From: an uncultured Anaeroplasmataceae bacterium
GTDB lineage: Bacteria > Bacillota_I > Bacilli_A > Acholeplasmatales > Anaeroplasmataceae
DNA: 64,000 bases
Reading direction: 5' to 3'
Assembly: GCA_947629825.1 (NCBI GenBank)
Contig: CANRFF010000003.1
Span: 124,001 to 188,000 of the forward strand
The position numbers were made by a program, and so were the translations under genes. Of the stretch, positions 19,276 through 31,502 are shown piece after piece (positions within the stretch are counted from its first letter, which is position 1; each line of letters opens with the position of its first letter). A model generated the notes under the pieces. The model was given only the letters and a program-made list of their open reading frames with translations. It was not told the origin of the DNA and searched no databases.

Positions 19276-20235
19276 ATGAAAGATTTAAAGTTCGAAAAAC
19301 CGAGAACGAGTGTAGAAGAAGTAGCAGATCAGGGAAATTACGGTAAATTCGTGATTTCTCCGTTGGAAAGAGGATTTGGTATCACTTTGGGAAATGCACT
19401 TCGTCGGGTGTTGTTGTCTTCTCTTCCGGGGGCAGCTTTTGTCAATGTCAAAATTGACGGCGCCGAACATGAATTCGAAAATGTTGACGGAGTGGTGGAA
19501 GATGTTATTACCATTATTTTGAATTTGAAAAGAGTTGTATTGGCCGTTGACAGCGATGATCCGAATTTCGAATCCGTTGTGGAAATCAACAAAGGAGAAG
19601 GCGAAGTGACGGCAGCGGACATCATGCATAACAACGATGTTACCGTGGTCAATCCGGATCAACACATTGCGACAGTAGCGGCAGGCGGAAATTTACATAT
19701 GTTTCTGACGATTCGAAGAGGAGTCGGATATGTAAGTTCCGTTGCGAATAAAGAATACAACCAATCCATTGGCGTTATTTCCATTGATTCCATTTATACA
19801 CCGGTGGTGAATGTTGCGTTCAATGTCGAAAAAACCCGTGTGGAAAACGTCAATGTCGCTTCATTCGACAAACTGGAAATCGAGCTTCAGACAAATGGTT
19901 CTATCACAGCCAAAGAGGCTTTGGCGATTGCGTCGAAAATGATGATAGAACATTTGCAAGTTATTGTCGAATTGAGTGAAAAAGCATCGATGACGGACTA
20001 TATGATCGAAACGGAAGACGATAATCAGAATCGTAAATTGGAAATGACGATCGACGAACTCGATTTATCGGTACGTTCTTACAACTGTTTGAAACGTGCC
20101 AGTCTGAATACCGTTGCGGAACTGGCCGCTAAGACGGAAGAAGATATGATGAAAGTTCGGAATTTGGGAAGAAAGTCATTGAAAGAAATCAAAGAAAAAT
20201 TAGAAGCCTTAGGATTAGGCTTTAAAAAAGATTGA
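19276..20235 (+). CDS. rpoA: RNA polymerase alpha subunit
   Basis: 319 residues. The N-terminal dimerisation domain (PLERGFGITLGNALRRVLLSS) and the C-terminal domain, with its helix-hairpin-helix that binds UP elements and activators (NCLKRASLNTVAELA, VRNLGRKSLKEIKEKL), are intact. It nucleates assembly of RNA polymerase. AAGGAGG precedes the ATG. Confidence 0.97.
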   Translation: MKDLKFEKPRTSVEEVADQGNYGKFVISPLERGFGITLGNALRRVLLSSLPGAAFVNVKIDGAEHEFENVDGVVEDVITIILNLKRVVLAVDSDDPNFESVVEINKGEGEVTAADIMHNNDVTVVNPDQHIATVAAGGNLHMFLTIRRGVGYVSSVANKEYNQSIGVISIDSIYTPVVNVAFNVEKTRVENVNVASFDKLEIELQTNGSITAKEALAIASKMMIEHLQVIVELSEKASMTDYMIETEDDNQNRKLEMTIDELDLSVRSYNCLKRASLNTVAELAAKTEEDMMKVRNLGRKSLKEIKEKLEALGLGFKKD

Positions 20236-20253
20236 TCGTAAGGAGGCATAAAA

Positions 20254-20613
20254 ATGGCATATAGTAGATTACGTCGCAGCTCGGACCAGAGAAAAGCCGT
20301 TCTTCGTGACTTGGTAACGGATTTGATTTTAAATGGTCAGATCGAGACGACTTTGGCAAAAGCCAAGGAATTGAAAAGAATCGCCGATAAGATGGTAACG
20401 TTCGGAAAAACCAATACATTGCATTCCCGTCGTTTGGCAGCAAGTTTCATTCGTTTTGAAAAAGCGGAAGACGGAAAGTATGCAATTCAAAAGCTGTTTG
20501 ATGAAATTGCACCGAAATTCAAGGATCGAAACGGTGGATATACTCGCATTATCAAGTCGGGATTCCGTCGTGGCGATGCGGCACCGCTCGCATTGATTGA
20601 GTGGGTGGAATAA
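20254..20613 (+). CDS. rplQ: 50S ribosomal protein L17
   Basis: 119 residues with the family start [18 protein letters not shown] and C-terminal [25 protein letters not shown]. Last gene of the ribosomal cluster, followed at once by a strong terminator. Confidence 0.97.
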   Translation: MAYSRLRRSSDQRKAVLRDLVTDLILNGQIETTLAKAKELKRIADKMVTFGKTNTLHSRRLAASFIRFEKAEDGKYAIQKLFDEIAPKFKDRNGGYTRIIKSGFRRGDAAPLALIEWVE

Positions 20614-20620
20614 GCAAAAG

Positions 20621-20660
20621 ATCTCTAAAGAAAAGTTGATTTTCTTTAGAGATTTTATTT
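20621..20660 (+). terminator. Terminator of the S10-spc-alpha cluster
   Basis: 14-bp perfect stem ATCTCTAAAGAAAA (20621-20634) / TTTTCTTTAGAGAT (20640-20653), 5-nt loop, then a T-rich tail. Confidence 0.92.
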
Positions 20661-20686
20661 ATTCTTTTCTTTTTTTGCGATATAAT
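20658..20686 (+). promoter_or_regulatory. Promoter ahead of the 207-aa membrane protein
   Basis: Perfect TATAAT at 20681-20686; the hexamer 17 bp upstream, TTTATT (20658-20663), is a poor -35 and overlaps the terminator tail. Confidence 0.5.
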
Positions 20687-20717
20687 AAAAGAAGATTTGA
20701 AAGATAGGGGAGAAACA

Positions 20718-21341
20718 ATGAAAAAGTTAATCGATCGAATTTTACATCCCAAAAAGATCGCACTCTGGTGGCTTTATCTGGTTGTGGGAATTTTGGGAAT
20801 CATTTTGGGAATTATGTTGATGCCGGTCTGGGATTCGTGTCCGAACTGGGTTTTTTGGAAATCCTGGGGAATCACCATCGTGAATATGATTATCTGTGCG
20901 GCCATTCTTTTGTATTTGGGACTGTATCTCGTGAAGAAAATCATGCAAAGGAACAACAATGTCGTTAAAATTCTGACCATTATCGAATTCGTTGTTTTGG
21001 CTATTGTCGCTTTAGGGTGCGTCTTACAACAATTCAACGTGATTCGGGTCGGCGGACCGTGTGCGATCTTGGGATTGGCACTGTGGTGTCGTGGTTCCGT
21101 TGAAATTTTCAGAGCGTATTATCATCAAAAAGGAAATAATGAAAAATACCCTCTTTGGTGGTTGGTTGTTGCGTTGGCGTTGGTGACGTTCGGAGTTTAT
21201 CTGTTTGCGAAACCGTTGTTTTCGGAACTGGTGGTATTGTGGATCTTTGTGGTGCTGATTATATTGATTTCCATCATCTTGATTACCGATGCTTTTTTGG
21301 CAAAGCCCACCAAAAAAAGAACAACTGAAAATTCAAATTAG
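20718..21341 (+). CDS. Six-helix membrane protein of unknown function
   Basis: 207 residues from the ATG at 20718, which AGGGGAG precedes by 5-6 nt; the in-frame TTG at 20697 lacks a binding site. About six hydrophobic segments (for example LYLVVGILGIILGIMLM, VVLAIVALGCVL, VVLWIFVVLIILISIILI) with short loops, and a Trp-rich first helix. The helix count and size recall the HdeD/DUF308 group, but I see no diagnostic motif, so this is only a suggestion. It has its own promoter and terminator, so it is monocistronic. The stop codon is inside the terminator. Confidence 0.7.
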   Translation: MKKLIDRILHPKKIALWWLYLVVGILGIILGIMLMPVWDSCPNWVFWKSWGITIVNMIICAAILLYLGLYLVKKIMQRNNNVVKILTIIEFVVLAIVALGCVLQQFNVIRVGGPCAILGLALWCRGSVEIFRAYYHQKGNNEKYPLWWLVVALALVTFGVYLFAKPLFSELVVLWIFVVLIILISIILITDAFLAKPTKKRTTENSN

Positions 21342-21365
21342 GCAGGGTTTTCCCCGGCCTTTTTG
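21340..21365 (+). terminator. Terminator overlapping the stop of the membrane protein gene
   Basis: AGGCAGGG (21340-21347) pairs with CCCGGCCT (21353-21360) with one mismatch, loop TTTTC, followed by TTTTTGTT. Confidence 0.75.
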
Positions 21366-21383
21366 TTGTAAAGGAGAATTTGT

Positions 21384-23099
21384 ATGCTGAAAAGATTTAT
21401 TCGATATTATCGCCCATATAAGAAAATCTTTTTTCTGGATATGTCGGCGGCGTTGTTGATTTCCCTGATCGGAGTCAGTTATCCGATTCTTACCAATCAG
21501 ATATTGGAACAGTTCATTCCGAACCGTCAGTTGAATATGATTCTTTATTTCGGAATCGCTCTGTTGGGTTGTTATCTGATTCGGATGTTTTTACGATATT
21601 TCGTTCAATACTATGGGCATGTCATGGGCGTGAATATGCAAGCGGATATGCGACGGGAAATGTTTCGGAAATTGGAAAAATTGCCGTTTTCTTACTATGA
21701 CGAACATGAAACCGGAAAAATTATGTCCCGGATGACCAACGACTTAATGCAAGTTTCGGAATTGGCACATCACGGCCCCGAAAATATTTTTATTTGCGGA
21801 ATTACGGTTTTGTTGTCGTTTGTGTATTTGATGACGTTGAACTGGGAGTTGACGTTGATTGTTTTTGCGTGTGTACCTCTTTTGATCGGAATTTCTTTGG
21901 TAATGAGAAAACGAATGAATCGGGCGTTTATGGAAACAAGAAAATCCGTTGCCGTCATCAATGCGTCTTTGGAATCTTCCATCACGGGCATTCGGGTAAC
22001 CAAAGCGTTTCACAATGAGGAAGAAGAATACCGCAAATTCGAAATCGGTAATCGCCGATTTGTCAAAGAACGCAGCAAAGCGTATCAGGCAATGGGACAA
22101 TTTTCTTCGTCGACGGCGTTTGTTACCGACCTTTTTAATATTGTGGTATTGGTCATCGGAGCGGTTTTTTTGTATCTGGATCGGATCAATATCGCTCAAC
22201 TGACGACTTTTATGGTTTCCATCAACATTTTTATCAATCCGCTTACGACGCTGATCAATTTCGTCGAGCAGTATCAGGAAGGAGTTACCGGATTCAAACG
22301 GTTTATTGAAATTATGGATGAACCGGAAGAAGTCGAAAATGAAAACGCATTGGATTTGGACAAGTTGGAAGGAAATATTCTTTTTGACCATGTCAGTTTC
22401 GATTATGAGACGACGAAAGATGTCCTCCGTGATGTTTCTTTTGAAATCCCCAAAGGAAAAACAATCGCTTTGGTGGGGCCTTCCGGAGGCGGTAAGACGA
22501 CGATTTGTCATTTGATACCGCACTTTTATCCGCTTCGATCCGGAGCGATTTATATCGACCGGTATTCTTTGGATGAGTTGTCTTTCAAAACCGTCCGCAA
22601 CAATATCGGAATCGTTCAACAGGATGTCTTTTTGTTCAACGGAACGATTTTCGATAACATTCGTTACGGAAAATTGGACGCAACGGAAGAAGAAGTGATT
22701 TCGGCTGCCGAAAAAGCCAACATTCACAACGACATTCTGGCTTTGAAAGACGGCTATCAGACCGTCATCGGGGAACGGGGAATCAAACTCTCCGGCGGAC
22801 AGAAACAACGGCTATCCATTGCGAGAGTGTTTTTGAAAAATCCGAGTATTCTGATTTTGGACGAAGCGACCAGTGCGCTGGATAACGTTACGGAATCGTA
22901 TATTCAGAAATCCTTGAACGAACTGGCCAAAGGAAGAACGACTTTGGTGGTGGCTCACCGGCTTTCCACCATTAAAAATGCCGATGAAATCTATGTGGTT
23001 ACCGACGGCAGAATCGCAGAACGGGGAACCCATGAAGAGTTATTAGATCAAAAAGGAATCTATTACGAATTGTATCAGATGCAGTTTCAGGAAGAGTAG
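21384..23099 (+). CDS. ABC exporter, fused membrane and ATPase domains
   Basis: 571 residues: six-helix exporter domain (1 to about 320) and ATPase domain with Walker A GPSGGGKTT, Q-loop (VQQDVFLFNGTI), signature LSGGQKQR, Walker B ILILDEATSAL and H-loop VVAHRLST. This is the half-transporter plan of MsbA/BmrA/LmrA-type lipid or drug exporters, acting as a homodimer unless a partner exists elsewhere. Walker A has Gly-Gly where Ser-Gly is more common. Substrate cannot be told from sequence. AAAGGAGA precedes the ATG. The next gene follows by 8 nt. Confidence 0.9.
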   Translation: MLKRFIRYYRPYKKIFFLDMSAALLISLIGVSYPILTNQILEQFIPNRQLNMILYFGIALLGCYLIRMFLRYFVQYYGHVMGVNMQADMRREMFRKLEKLPFSYYDEHETGKIMSRMTNDLMQVSELAHHGPENIFICGITVLLSFVYLMTLNWELTLIVFACVPLLIGISLVMRKRMNRAFMETRKSVAVINASLESSITGIRVTKAFHNEEEEYRKFEIGNRRFVKERSKAYQAMGQFSSSTAFVTDLFNIVVLVIGAVFLYLDRINIAQLTTFMVSINIFINPLTTLINFVEQYQEGVTGFKRFIEIMDEPEEVENENALDLDKLEGNILFDHVSFDYETTKDVLRDVSFEIPKGKTIALVGPSGGGKTTICHLIPHFYPLRSGAIYIDRYSLDELSFKTVRNNIGIVQQDVFLFNGTIFDNIRYGKLDATEEEVISAAEKANIHNDILALKDGYQTVIGERGIKLSGGQKQRLSIARVFLKNPSILILDEATSALDNVTESYIQKSLNELAKGRTTLVVAHRLSTIKNADEIYVVTDGRIAERGTHEELLDQKGIYYELYQMQFQEE

Positions 23100-23107
23100 G
23101 TGAGAAT

Positions 23108-24274
23108 ATGTTGAAAGTGATTTTGCTTCCGCATCGGGAAGAGCGGATTTTCAAAGGCGGAGTCTGGATTTACAACAACGAAATTTCTTCTTTTGAAGGA
23201 ACGATTGAAAACGGAGCGGTTGTCCGGGTGGAATCTTCTCGTGGGGAATTTTTATGTTACGGGTTTTTGAATCTGGATTCCAAGATTATGATTCGCATCT
23301 TGTCAACGAAAGAAGACGAACCGATCGATCGGACTTTTTTCCAAAAACGGATTCATCAGGCGATTCTTCATCGAAAACAATTGGGTGTTTGTGAATGTGG
23401 CCGATTGATTTTTTCGGAAGCGGATTTTTTACCGGGATTGGTCGTCGACGCTTACGGGGATTATCTGGTGGTACAGATCACTTCCTTGGGCATGGAAAGA
23501 ATCAAAGACGAAATCGTAAAACTTTTGGTTTCGGAGTGTCATCCGAAAGGCATTTACGAACGAAGTGATATGAAAGTCCGCTTGAAAGAGGGACTTTCGG
23601 AACAGAAAGGAACGTTATACGGAGAAGTTCCGCAGGATACGATCATTCAAGAAAACGGAATCGATATCCGTGTGGATTTGTACGAAGGTCAGAAAACGGG
23701 TTATTTTTTGGATCAGAAACTCAATCGGGACTGTTTGAAATATTATGTGAAGGACCGGGTGGTGTTGGATTGTTTTTCCCATACCGGAGGATTTGCCTTA
23801 CATGCGGCGAAATACCATGCGAAAAAAGTGGTTGCCTGCGATATTTCTCAAAAAGCGGTCGAAGAGATCCGACAGAATGCCAAGCGGAATCATTTCGATC
23901 AGATCGAAGCGATTTGCACGGACGTCTTTGATTATTTGCGTCAAGAAGAAATCGCCGATGTTTACGATGTGATCATTTTAGATCCGCCGGCCTTTACCAA
24001 AGACAAACATTCCGTCAAAAAAGCCTATGCGGGATATAAGGAAATCAATGTTCAGGCAATGAAAAAAATCCGTTCCGACGGATACCTGATCACTTGTTCC
24101 TGTTCGCAGCATATGACGTTGGATTTGTTTGTACGGATGTTGAAAGAATCCGCAGAGGACAGCAAAAGAAAAGTTCAGTTTTTACAGTTGAGCGGTCAGG
24201 CGCCCGATCATCCGGCACTTTTGTCCCAAGAAGAACAATTCTATTTGAAATTTGTCGTTTTGCGGGTGTTATAG
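23108..24274 (+). CDS. rlmI: Class I SAM-dependent rRNA methyltransferase (RlmI/RlmK-like)
   Basis: 388 residues. An N-terminal PUA-like domain (KVILLPHREERIFKGGVWIYNNEI), a central linker (YEGQKTGYFLDQKLNR), and a Rossmann methyltransferase domain with VLDCFSHTGGFALHAA (SAM motif I) and the catalytic-region motif DPPAFTK, then a Cys-rich CSCSQ strand. RlmI makes m5C1962 in 23S rRNA; the paralogue specificity is inferred from family only. GTGAG precedes the ATG and the ABC exporter ends 8 nt upstream, so they are co-transcribed. Confidence 0.88.
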   Translation: MLKVILLPHREERIFKGGVWIYNNEISSFEGTIENGAVVRVESSRGEFLCYGFLNLDSKIMIRILSTKEDEPIDRTFFQKRIHQAILHRKQLGVCECGRLIFSEADFLPGLVVDAYGDYLVVQITSLGMERIKDEIVKLLVSECHPKGIYERSDMKVRLKEGLSEQKGTLYGEVPQDTIIQENGIDIRVDLYEGQKTGYFLDQKLNRDCLKYYVKDRVVLDCFSHTGGFALHAAKYHAKKVVACDISQKAVEEIRQNAKRNHFDQIEAICTDVFDYLRQEEIADVYDVIILDPPAFTKDKHSVKKAYAGYKEINVQAMKKIRSDGYLITCSCSQHMTLDLFVRMLKESAEDSKRKVQFLQLSGQAPDHPALLSQEEQFYLKFVVLRVL

Positions 24275-24276
24275 TC

Positions 24277-24305
24277 TTGTATTTTTGCCGATTTCGATAT
24301 ATGAT
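24277..24305 (+). promoter_or_regulatory. Promoter of the peptidase pair
   Basis: TTGTAT (24277-24282), 17-bp spacer, TATGAT (24300-24305), ending 26 nt before the start codon. Confidence 0.65.
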
Positions 24306-24330
24306 AGAACTAACTTGAAAGGAGTTATTT

Positions 24331-25557
24331 ATGACCAGTAAAGTGTGGATACGGCATCGAAAGAAAGTTTTCGATCTGATGGAAGATTCGTCGATATTGA
24401 TTGTGAAATCCAATCTTCATAGCGAAGAGCGGGAAAATGTCCAAAGAAATTATTATTTTTTGACCGGAAATGCCGAAAACGACAATATCGTTTTGCTGGC
24501 GAAAAGCCACGGAAAAGAATATGAAATGATTTTTATCGCCCCTTATGACGAGTTGGAAGCCAAATGGGTAGGCACTCCGCTTTCCAAGGAAGAAGTCCGC
24601 TTGCAGACGGGAATTGCGTCGGTTCGTTATCGGAATGAATTCGATTCCGTTTTTTACCGAATGCTTGGAAGTCATGCGAAAGTGTATCTGGATTTTTCCA
24701 GAGAAAACCGAACGCAAATGATTTCCGAAGAAGAAGTGTTTGCCGAAGAACTTCGTAAGAAAAATCCTTGGTTGGAAATCAAAAACGCTCATCCGTTGTT
24801 TTCCACCGCCCGTACGGTGAAATCTTCCGAAGAAATCGAAGCGATGAAAAAGGCGATTGCGATTACTCAAAAAGGAATCGAAGCCATTTTGAGCCATATC
24901 GGTCCGATGAAAGAATATCAGTTGGAATCCTATTTCGATCAAGCGATCAAATATCACGGGGCTACCGGCTATGCTTTTCCGACGATTGCGGCTTCCGGAA
25001 AAAACGCAACATGTTTGCATTATCAGGAAAATCAGGCGGATGCCGAAGAAAACGATCTGATTTTGTTTGATCTGGGGGCTTCGTATCATATGTACTGTGC
25101 GGATATTTCCAGAACTTTTCCCATCAGCGGTAAATTTACGCCCCGCCAAAAAGAAATTTACAATATCGTTTTAAAAGGGCAGGAAGAAGTGATGAAAGCC
25201 GCAAAGCCCAATGTGACGACCTGTCAACTCAATGAGATTCTGGTGGCCTTTTTCGCAAAAGAGTTAAAAAGAATCGGATTGATTGAAAAAGACGAGGAAG
25301 TCGGGAAATACTATTATCACGGCGTATCGCATCATATCGGTTTAGAATGTCATGATCTGTGCGATTATACTCCTCTTCAGGCGGGAAGTATCATTTCCGA
25401 TGAACCGGGACTCTATATCGAAGAAGAGGGGATCGGCATCCGGATCGAAGACGATCTTCTGATTACCGAAGACGGATGTGTCAATTTAAGTGAGGGAATC
25501 ATCAAAACCGTCGAAGATATCGAAAATTTTATACAAAAAGCAAAGGAAGGAAGATAA
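24331..25557 (+). CDS. Xaa-Pro aminopeptidase (M24B family)
   Basis: 408 residues. An N-terminal creatinase-like domain containing the AMP_N pattern, then a pita-bread catalytic domain with metal ligands in LFDLGASYHMYCADISRTFP (two Asp), HGVSHHIGLECHD (His), and the two Glu of SDEPGLYIEEEGIGIRIEDD. It releases N-terminal residues next to proline, in the cytoplasm. GAAAGGAG upstream. Followed 3 nt later by a second metallo-aminopeptidase, so the pair looks like a peptide-degradation operon. Confidence 0.92.
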   Translation: MTSKVWIRHRKKVFDLMEDSSILIVKSNLHSEERENVQRNYYFLTGNAENDNIVLLAKSHGKEYEMIFIAPYDELEAKWVGTPLSKEEVRLQTGIASVRYRNEFDSVFYRMLGSHAKVYLDFSRENRTQMISEEEVFAEELRKKNPWLEIKNAHPLFSTARTVKSSEEIEAMKKAIAITQKGIEAILSHIGPMKEYQLESYFDQAIKYHGATGYAFPTIAASGKNATCLHYQENQADAEENDLILFDLGASYHMYCADISRTFPISGKFTPRQKEIYNIVLKGQEEVMKAAKPNVTTCQLNEILVAFFAKELKRIGLIEKDEEVGKYYYHGVSHHIGLECHDLCDYTPLQAGSIISDEPGLYIEEEGIGIRIEDDLLITEDGCVNLSEGIIKTVEDIENFIQKAKEGR

Positions 25558-25560
25558 CGA

Positions 25561-26790
25561 ATGAAAAAGAGTGTTTTAAAGAAATATGCTCAACTGATTG
25601 TGAAAGTCGGGGCAAATGTGCAAAAAGGACAGGAAGTGGTCATTTCCGCTTCCGTTGACGACGCTTATTTTGTCAAGTATGTCGTGGAAGAGGCTTATAA
25701 AGCCAAAGCGAAATTGGTTCATGTGGAATGGAATTGTCAGGATCTGGCCAAACTGAATTACAAATATGCGAAAACTTCGGTATTGAGTGAAATTCCGAAT
25801 TGGCGGATTCAGAAGATGGAACATCAGGTGGAAGTTTTGCCGGCAATGATTCATATCGAATCTCAGGATCCCGACGGACTTTCCGGAATCGATCAGGTGA
25901 AGTTGTTGGCGGTTCAACAAAAAGTGGGTCCGCAAATGATGAAGTACCGGGAACAGATGGACAACAAATATCAATGGACGATTGCCGGAATTCCGGGCGA
26001 AAAATGGGCAAAGAAATGTTTCCCGAATCTGAGTACCAAAAAAGCCGTCGACGCTTTATGGGACGCCATTTTGAATGTAACCAGAGTAAACGGAGATGCG
26101 CTGGAAAACTGGCGGATTCACAATGCGAATCTGGCCGAAAAATCAAAGAAATTGAACGATTTGCATATCAAAACGTTGAAATATACTTCCGCAAACGGAA
26201 CGAACTTTTCCGTCGATCTGAAAGAATGTATGGAATTCAAAGCCGGTGGAGAATATACGTTGAGCGGAACGTACTACAATCCGAATATGCCGACCGAAGA
26301 ATGTTTTACTTCTCCGGACAAACATACGGCAAACGGAGTGGTTATGGCGACGAAGCCGCTTTCCGTTCGCGGAGTATTGGTTTCGGATTTCGGGTTCCGT
26401 TTTGAAAACGGAAAAGTGGTCGAAGTACTTGCGAAAGACGAAAAAGCCAAAGAAGTTTTGGAAAAATTGATTTCCACGGACGAAGGGGCTTCCCATCTGG
26501 GCGAGGTGGCACTGGTTCCGTATGATTCTCCGATCAACCAGACCGGACTGTTGTTTTACAGTACGTTATATGATGAAAATGCTTGTTGCCATTTGGCTTT
26601 GGGAAGAGCCTTCACGGAATGTATCCGCAATTATGAGAAGTATTCCGAAGAAGAAATCAAGGCCGTGGATTTGAACGTTTCGATGATTCATGTGGATTTT
26701 ATGATCGGAAGTTCGGATTTGTCGATTGACGCCACCACATACGACGGAAAAGAGATCCCGATTTTCAGAAACGGAACTTGGGCAATCTGA
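25561..26790 (+). CDS. Aminopeptidase, M29 (AmpS/PepS) family
   Basis: 409 residues, the normal length. Matches the family through the N-terminal LKKYAQLIVKVGANVQKGQEV, the metal-binding region EECFTSPDKHTANGVV, NACCHLALGRAF, and the near-terminal MIGSSDLSID...PIFRNGTWAI. The family uses two metals and cleaves a range of N-terminal residues. Coupled to the M24B gene by a 3-nt gap. Confidence 0.93.
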   Translation: MKKSVLKKYAQLIVKVGANVQKGQEVVISASVDDAYFVKYVVEEAYKAKAKLVHVEWNCQDLAKLNYKYAKTSVLSEIPNWRIQKMEHQVEVLPAMIHIESQDPDGLSGIDQVKLLAVQQKVGPQMMKYREQMDNKYQWTIAGIPGEKWAKKCFPNLSTKKAVDALWDAILNVTRVNGDALENWRIHNANLAEKSKKLNDLHIKTLKYTSANGTNFSVDLKECMEFKAGGEYTLSGTYYNPNMPTEECFTSPDKHTANGVVMATKPLSVRGVLVSDFGFRFENGKVVEVLAKDEKAKEVLEKLISTDEGASHLGEVALVPYDSPINQTGLLFYSTLYDENACCHLALGRAFTECIRNYEKYSEEEIKAVDLNVSMIHVDFMIGSSDLSIDATTYDGKEIPIFRNGTWAI

Positions 26791-26796
26791 AAAAAA

Positions 26797-26824
26797 CCTG
26801 TGTGAAAAACACAGGCTTTTTTTT
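26797..26824 (+). terminator. Terminator of the peptidase operon
   Basis: CCTGTGT (26797-26803) / ACACAGG (26809-26815), GAAAA loop, then eight T. Confidence 0.93.
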
Positions 26825-26828
26825 AGGA

Positions 26829-26857
26829 TTGAAAATCAGAACGATTTATAATATAAT
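26829..26857 (+). promoter_or_regulatory. Promoter of pyrG-asnA
   Basis: TTGAAA (26829-26834), 17-bp spacer, TATAAT (26852-26857). A second TATAAT overlaps at 26847-26852 but has no matching -35. Confidence 0.75.
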
Positions 26858-26874
26858 TTTAGTTGAAGGAAACG

Positions 26875-29553
<2,679 letters not shown>

Positions 29554-29592
29554 TAACAGTTGAGATTTGACTCAAAGTAAGTAGGTGAAAAA

Positions 29593-30588
29593 TTGTTGGT
29601 ATTAGGAGTGGAAACCAGTTGCGATGAAACATCGGTGGCGATTGTCAGAGACGGAAAAGAAGTGTTATCGAATGTGATTCATTCGCAAATCGATGTCCAT
29701 GCGCTTTACGGAGGGGTTGTTCCCGAAATTGCTTCCCGACAACACGTCTATCAAATTTCTATGGTATTTGAAAAAGCCTTTCGGGATGCGAAAGTAACAC
29801 CGGAAGAAATCGATTTGGTGGCGGTAACGAAAGGTCCCGGATTGATTGGGTCGTTGTTGGTTGGGGTGAATGCGGCCAAAACGTTTGCGCTTTTGTATGA
29901 AAAACCGATCATCGGCGTTCATCATCTGGCAGGGCATATTTATGCGAATGCGATCGAACACGAAATGAAATTTCCGTCGGTGGCGTTGTTGGTTTCCGGT
30001 GGAAATACGGAATTGATTTATATGAAAGATCATTTTGAATTTGAAATCATCGGGCAGACTTTGGACGACGCTGTCGGAGAGGCGTATGACAAAGTCGCAC
30101 GGGTCGTGGGACTTTCTTATCCCGGCGGTCCCGCAGTGGATCGTCTGGCGACGGAAGGAAAAGACACCTATTTGCTTCCGCGGGTCTATCTGAGTGCGGA
30201 TTCTTATGATTTTTCGTTTTCCGGATTGAAAAGTGCGGTCATCAATCTGGTTCATCGGGCTTCTTTGAAAAACGAAGAAATTTCGGTGGCCGATTTGTGT
30301 GCGTCTTTTCAAAATGCCGTTACGGAAGTTCTGGTGCAAAAGACTTTCCGTTTGGCCAAAGAAAAAAAAGTGAAACAGATTATCGTTGCCGGCGGAGTGT
30401 CGGCCAATCGGGGATTGAAAGAACGATTCGAACGGGAAAACGACGGATTTGAAATTTGCATTCCGTCGATTCGCTACTGTACGGACAATGCGGCCATGAT
30501 TGCGGCTGCAGGATATTATCAATATCGCAAAAATCCGCACACCGATGATTTATCTATGAATGCAGTTGCCAATTTGGAATTAACCTAG
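29593..30588 (+). CDS. tsaD: tRNA threonylcarbamoyladenosine transferase TsaD
   Basis: 331 residues with a TTG start after TAGGTGA. Transfers threonylcarbamoyl to A37 of ANN-decoding tRNAs with TsaB and TsaE. ASKHA fold: [14 protein letters not shown] at the start, the metal-binding [19 protein letters not shown], and CTDNAAMIA near the end. uppP follows by 10 nt. Confidence 0.96.
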   Translation: MLVLGVETSCDETSVAIVRDGKEVLSNVIHSQIDVHALYGGVVPEIASRQHVYQISMVFEKAFRDAKVTPEEIDLVAVTKGPGLIGSLLVGVNAAKTFALLYEKPIIGVHHLAGHIYANAIEHEMKFPSVALLVSGGNTELIYMKDHFEFEIIGQTLDDAVGEAYDKVARVVGLSYPGGPAVDRLATEGKDTYLLPRVYLSADSYDFSFSGLKSAVINLVHRASLKNEEISVADLCASFQNAVTEVLVQKTFRLAKEKKVKQIIVAGGVSANRGLKERFERENDGFEICIPSIRYCTDNAAMIAAAGYYQYRKNPHTDDLSMNAVANLELT

Positions 30589-30598
30589 GGGAGAATAT

Positions 30599-31477
30599 AT
30601 GGACATTATTTCAATATTGAAGATGTTGGTGTATGGAACTATCGAAGGCATTACGGAGTGGTTGCCGATCAGCAGTACGGGGCATTTGTTGGTTTTGGAA
30701 GCATGGTTGGACTCCGATCGGATTTTTCAAGGCGGAGCCGAGTTTTTCGAATTTTTCTTGGTGGCGATTCAACTGGGAGCGATTCTGGCGGTAGTGGTTT
30801 GTTTTTTCAATCGTCTGAATCCGTTTTTCGGAAAATCTTTACAAAAGGAAAATGCCAAAAAATCTTGCGAAGAAAAAAAAGAGATCGGTCTTTTGTGGCT
30901 CAAAGTTCTGGTGGCAACACTGCCGGCAATGATTTTGGGACTTTTGTTGGATGACTTTTTGGATCGCTATTTCTATCGGGTGATTACCGTTGCGGTGACG
31001 TTGATTGTTTATGGAATTTTGTTTATCGTAATGGAGATTTGGAATCGAAAAAGAAATTTTCAAATCAAAAGTGTTCATGAAATTTCTTTTAAAACGGCGT
31101 TTTTGATTGGATTATTTCAGGTATTGGCTTTGATTCCCGGAACTTCGAGAAGTGGGGTTACGATTCTGGGAGCGATGATTTTGCTTTGTGAAAGAGATGT
31201 GGCTGCGGAGTTTTCTTTCTTTTTATCGATTCCTGTGATGTTCGGGGCTTCTTTATGGAAAGGAATCAAATATCTGACCCACGCTTCGACGATTGCCGTT
31301 TCGGATATTTATCTGTTGCTGATCGGGGCGGTGGTGGCTTTTGCGGTTTCCGTGGTCGTCATTCGCTTTTTATTGAAATTTGTCCGCAACCATGACTTCA
31401 AAGTTTTCGGAGGATATCGGATTGCGTTTGGTATTTTGTTGTTGATTTTAATGGGATGTCAGGTTCTTTCTGTATAA
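30599..31477 (+). CDS. uppP: Undecaprenyl-diphosphatase UppP (BacA)
   Basis: 292 residues, about eight membrane helices. The two active-site segments are intact: EGITEWLPISSTGHLL near the N-terminus and PGTSRSGVTILGA near residue 180. It dephosphorylates undecaprenyl diphosphate outside the membrane for reuse in wall synthesis. GGGGAGA precedes the ATG. It heads a run of four genes that also contains a PAP2 phosphatase. Confidence 0.95.
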   Translation: MDIISILKMLVYGTIEGITEWLPISSTGHLLVLEAWLDSDRIFQGGAEFFEFFLVAIQLGAILAVVVCFFNRLNPFFGKSLQKENAKKSCEEKKEIGLLWLKVLVATLPAMILGLLLDDFLDRYFYRVITVAVTLIVYGILFIVMEIWNRKRNFQIKSVHEISFKTAFLIGLFQVLALIPGTSRSGVTILGAMILLCERDVAAEFSFFLSIPVMFGASLWKGIKYLTHASTIAVSDIYLLLIGAVVAFAVSVVVIRFLLKFVRNHDFKVFGGYRIAFGILLLILMGCQVLSV

Positions 31478-31502
31478 AAACGTTGGAAAGGGGAAAGAAA
31501 AA

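Noticed and set aside
21744-22808. 354-aa minus-strand frame across the ABC exporter
   Set aside because: Shadow of the exporter gene, which has all ABC motifs; the antisense product has no recognisable feature.
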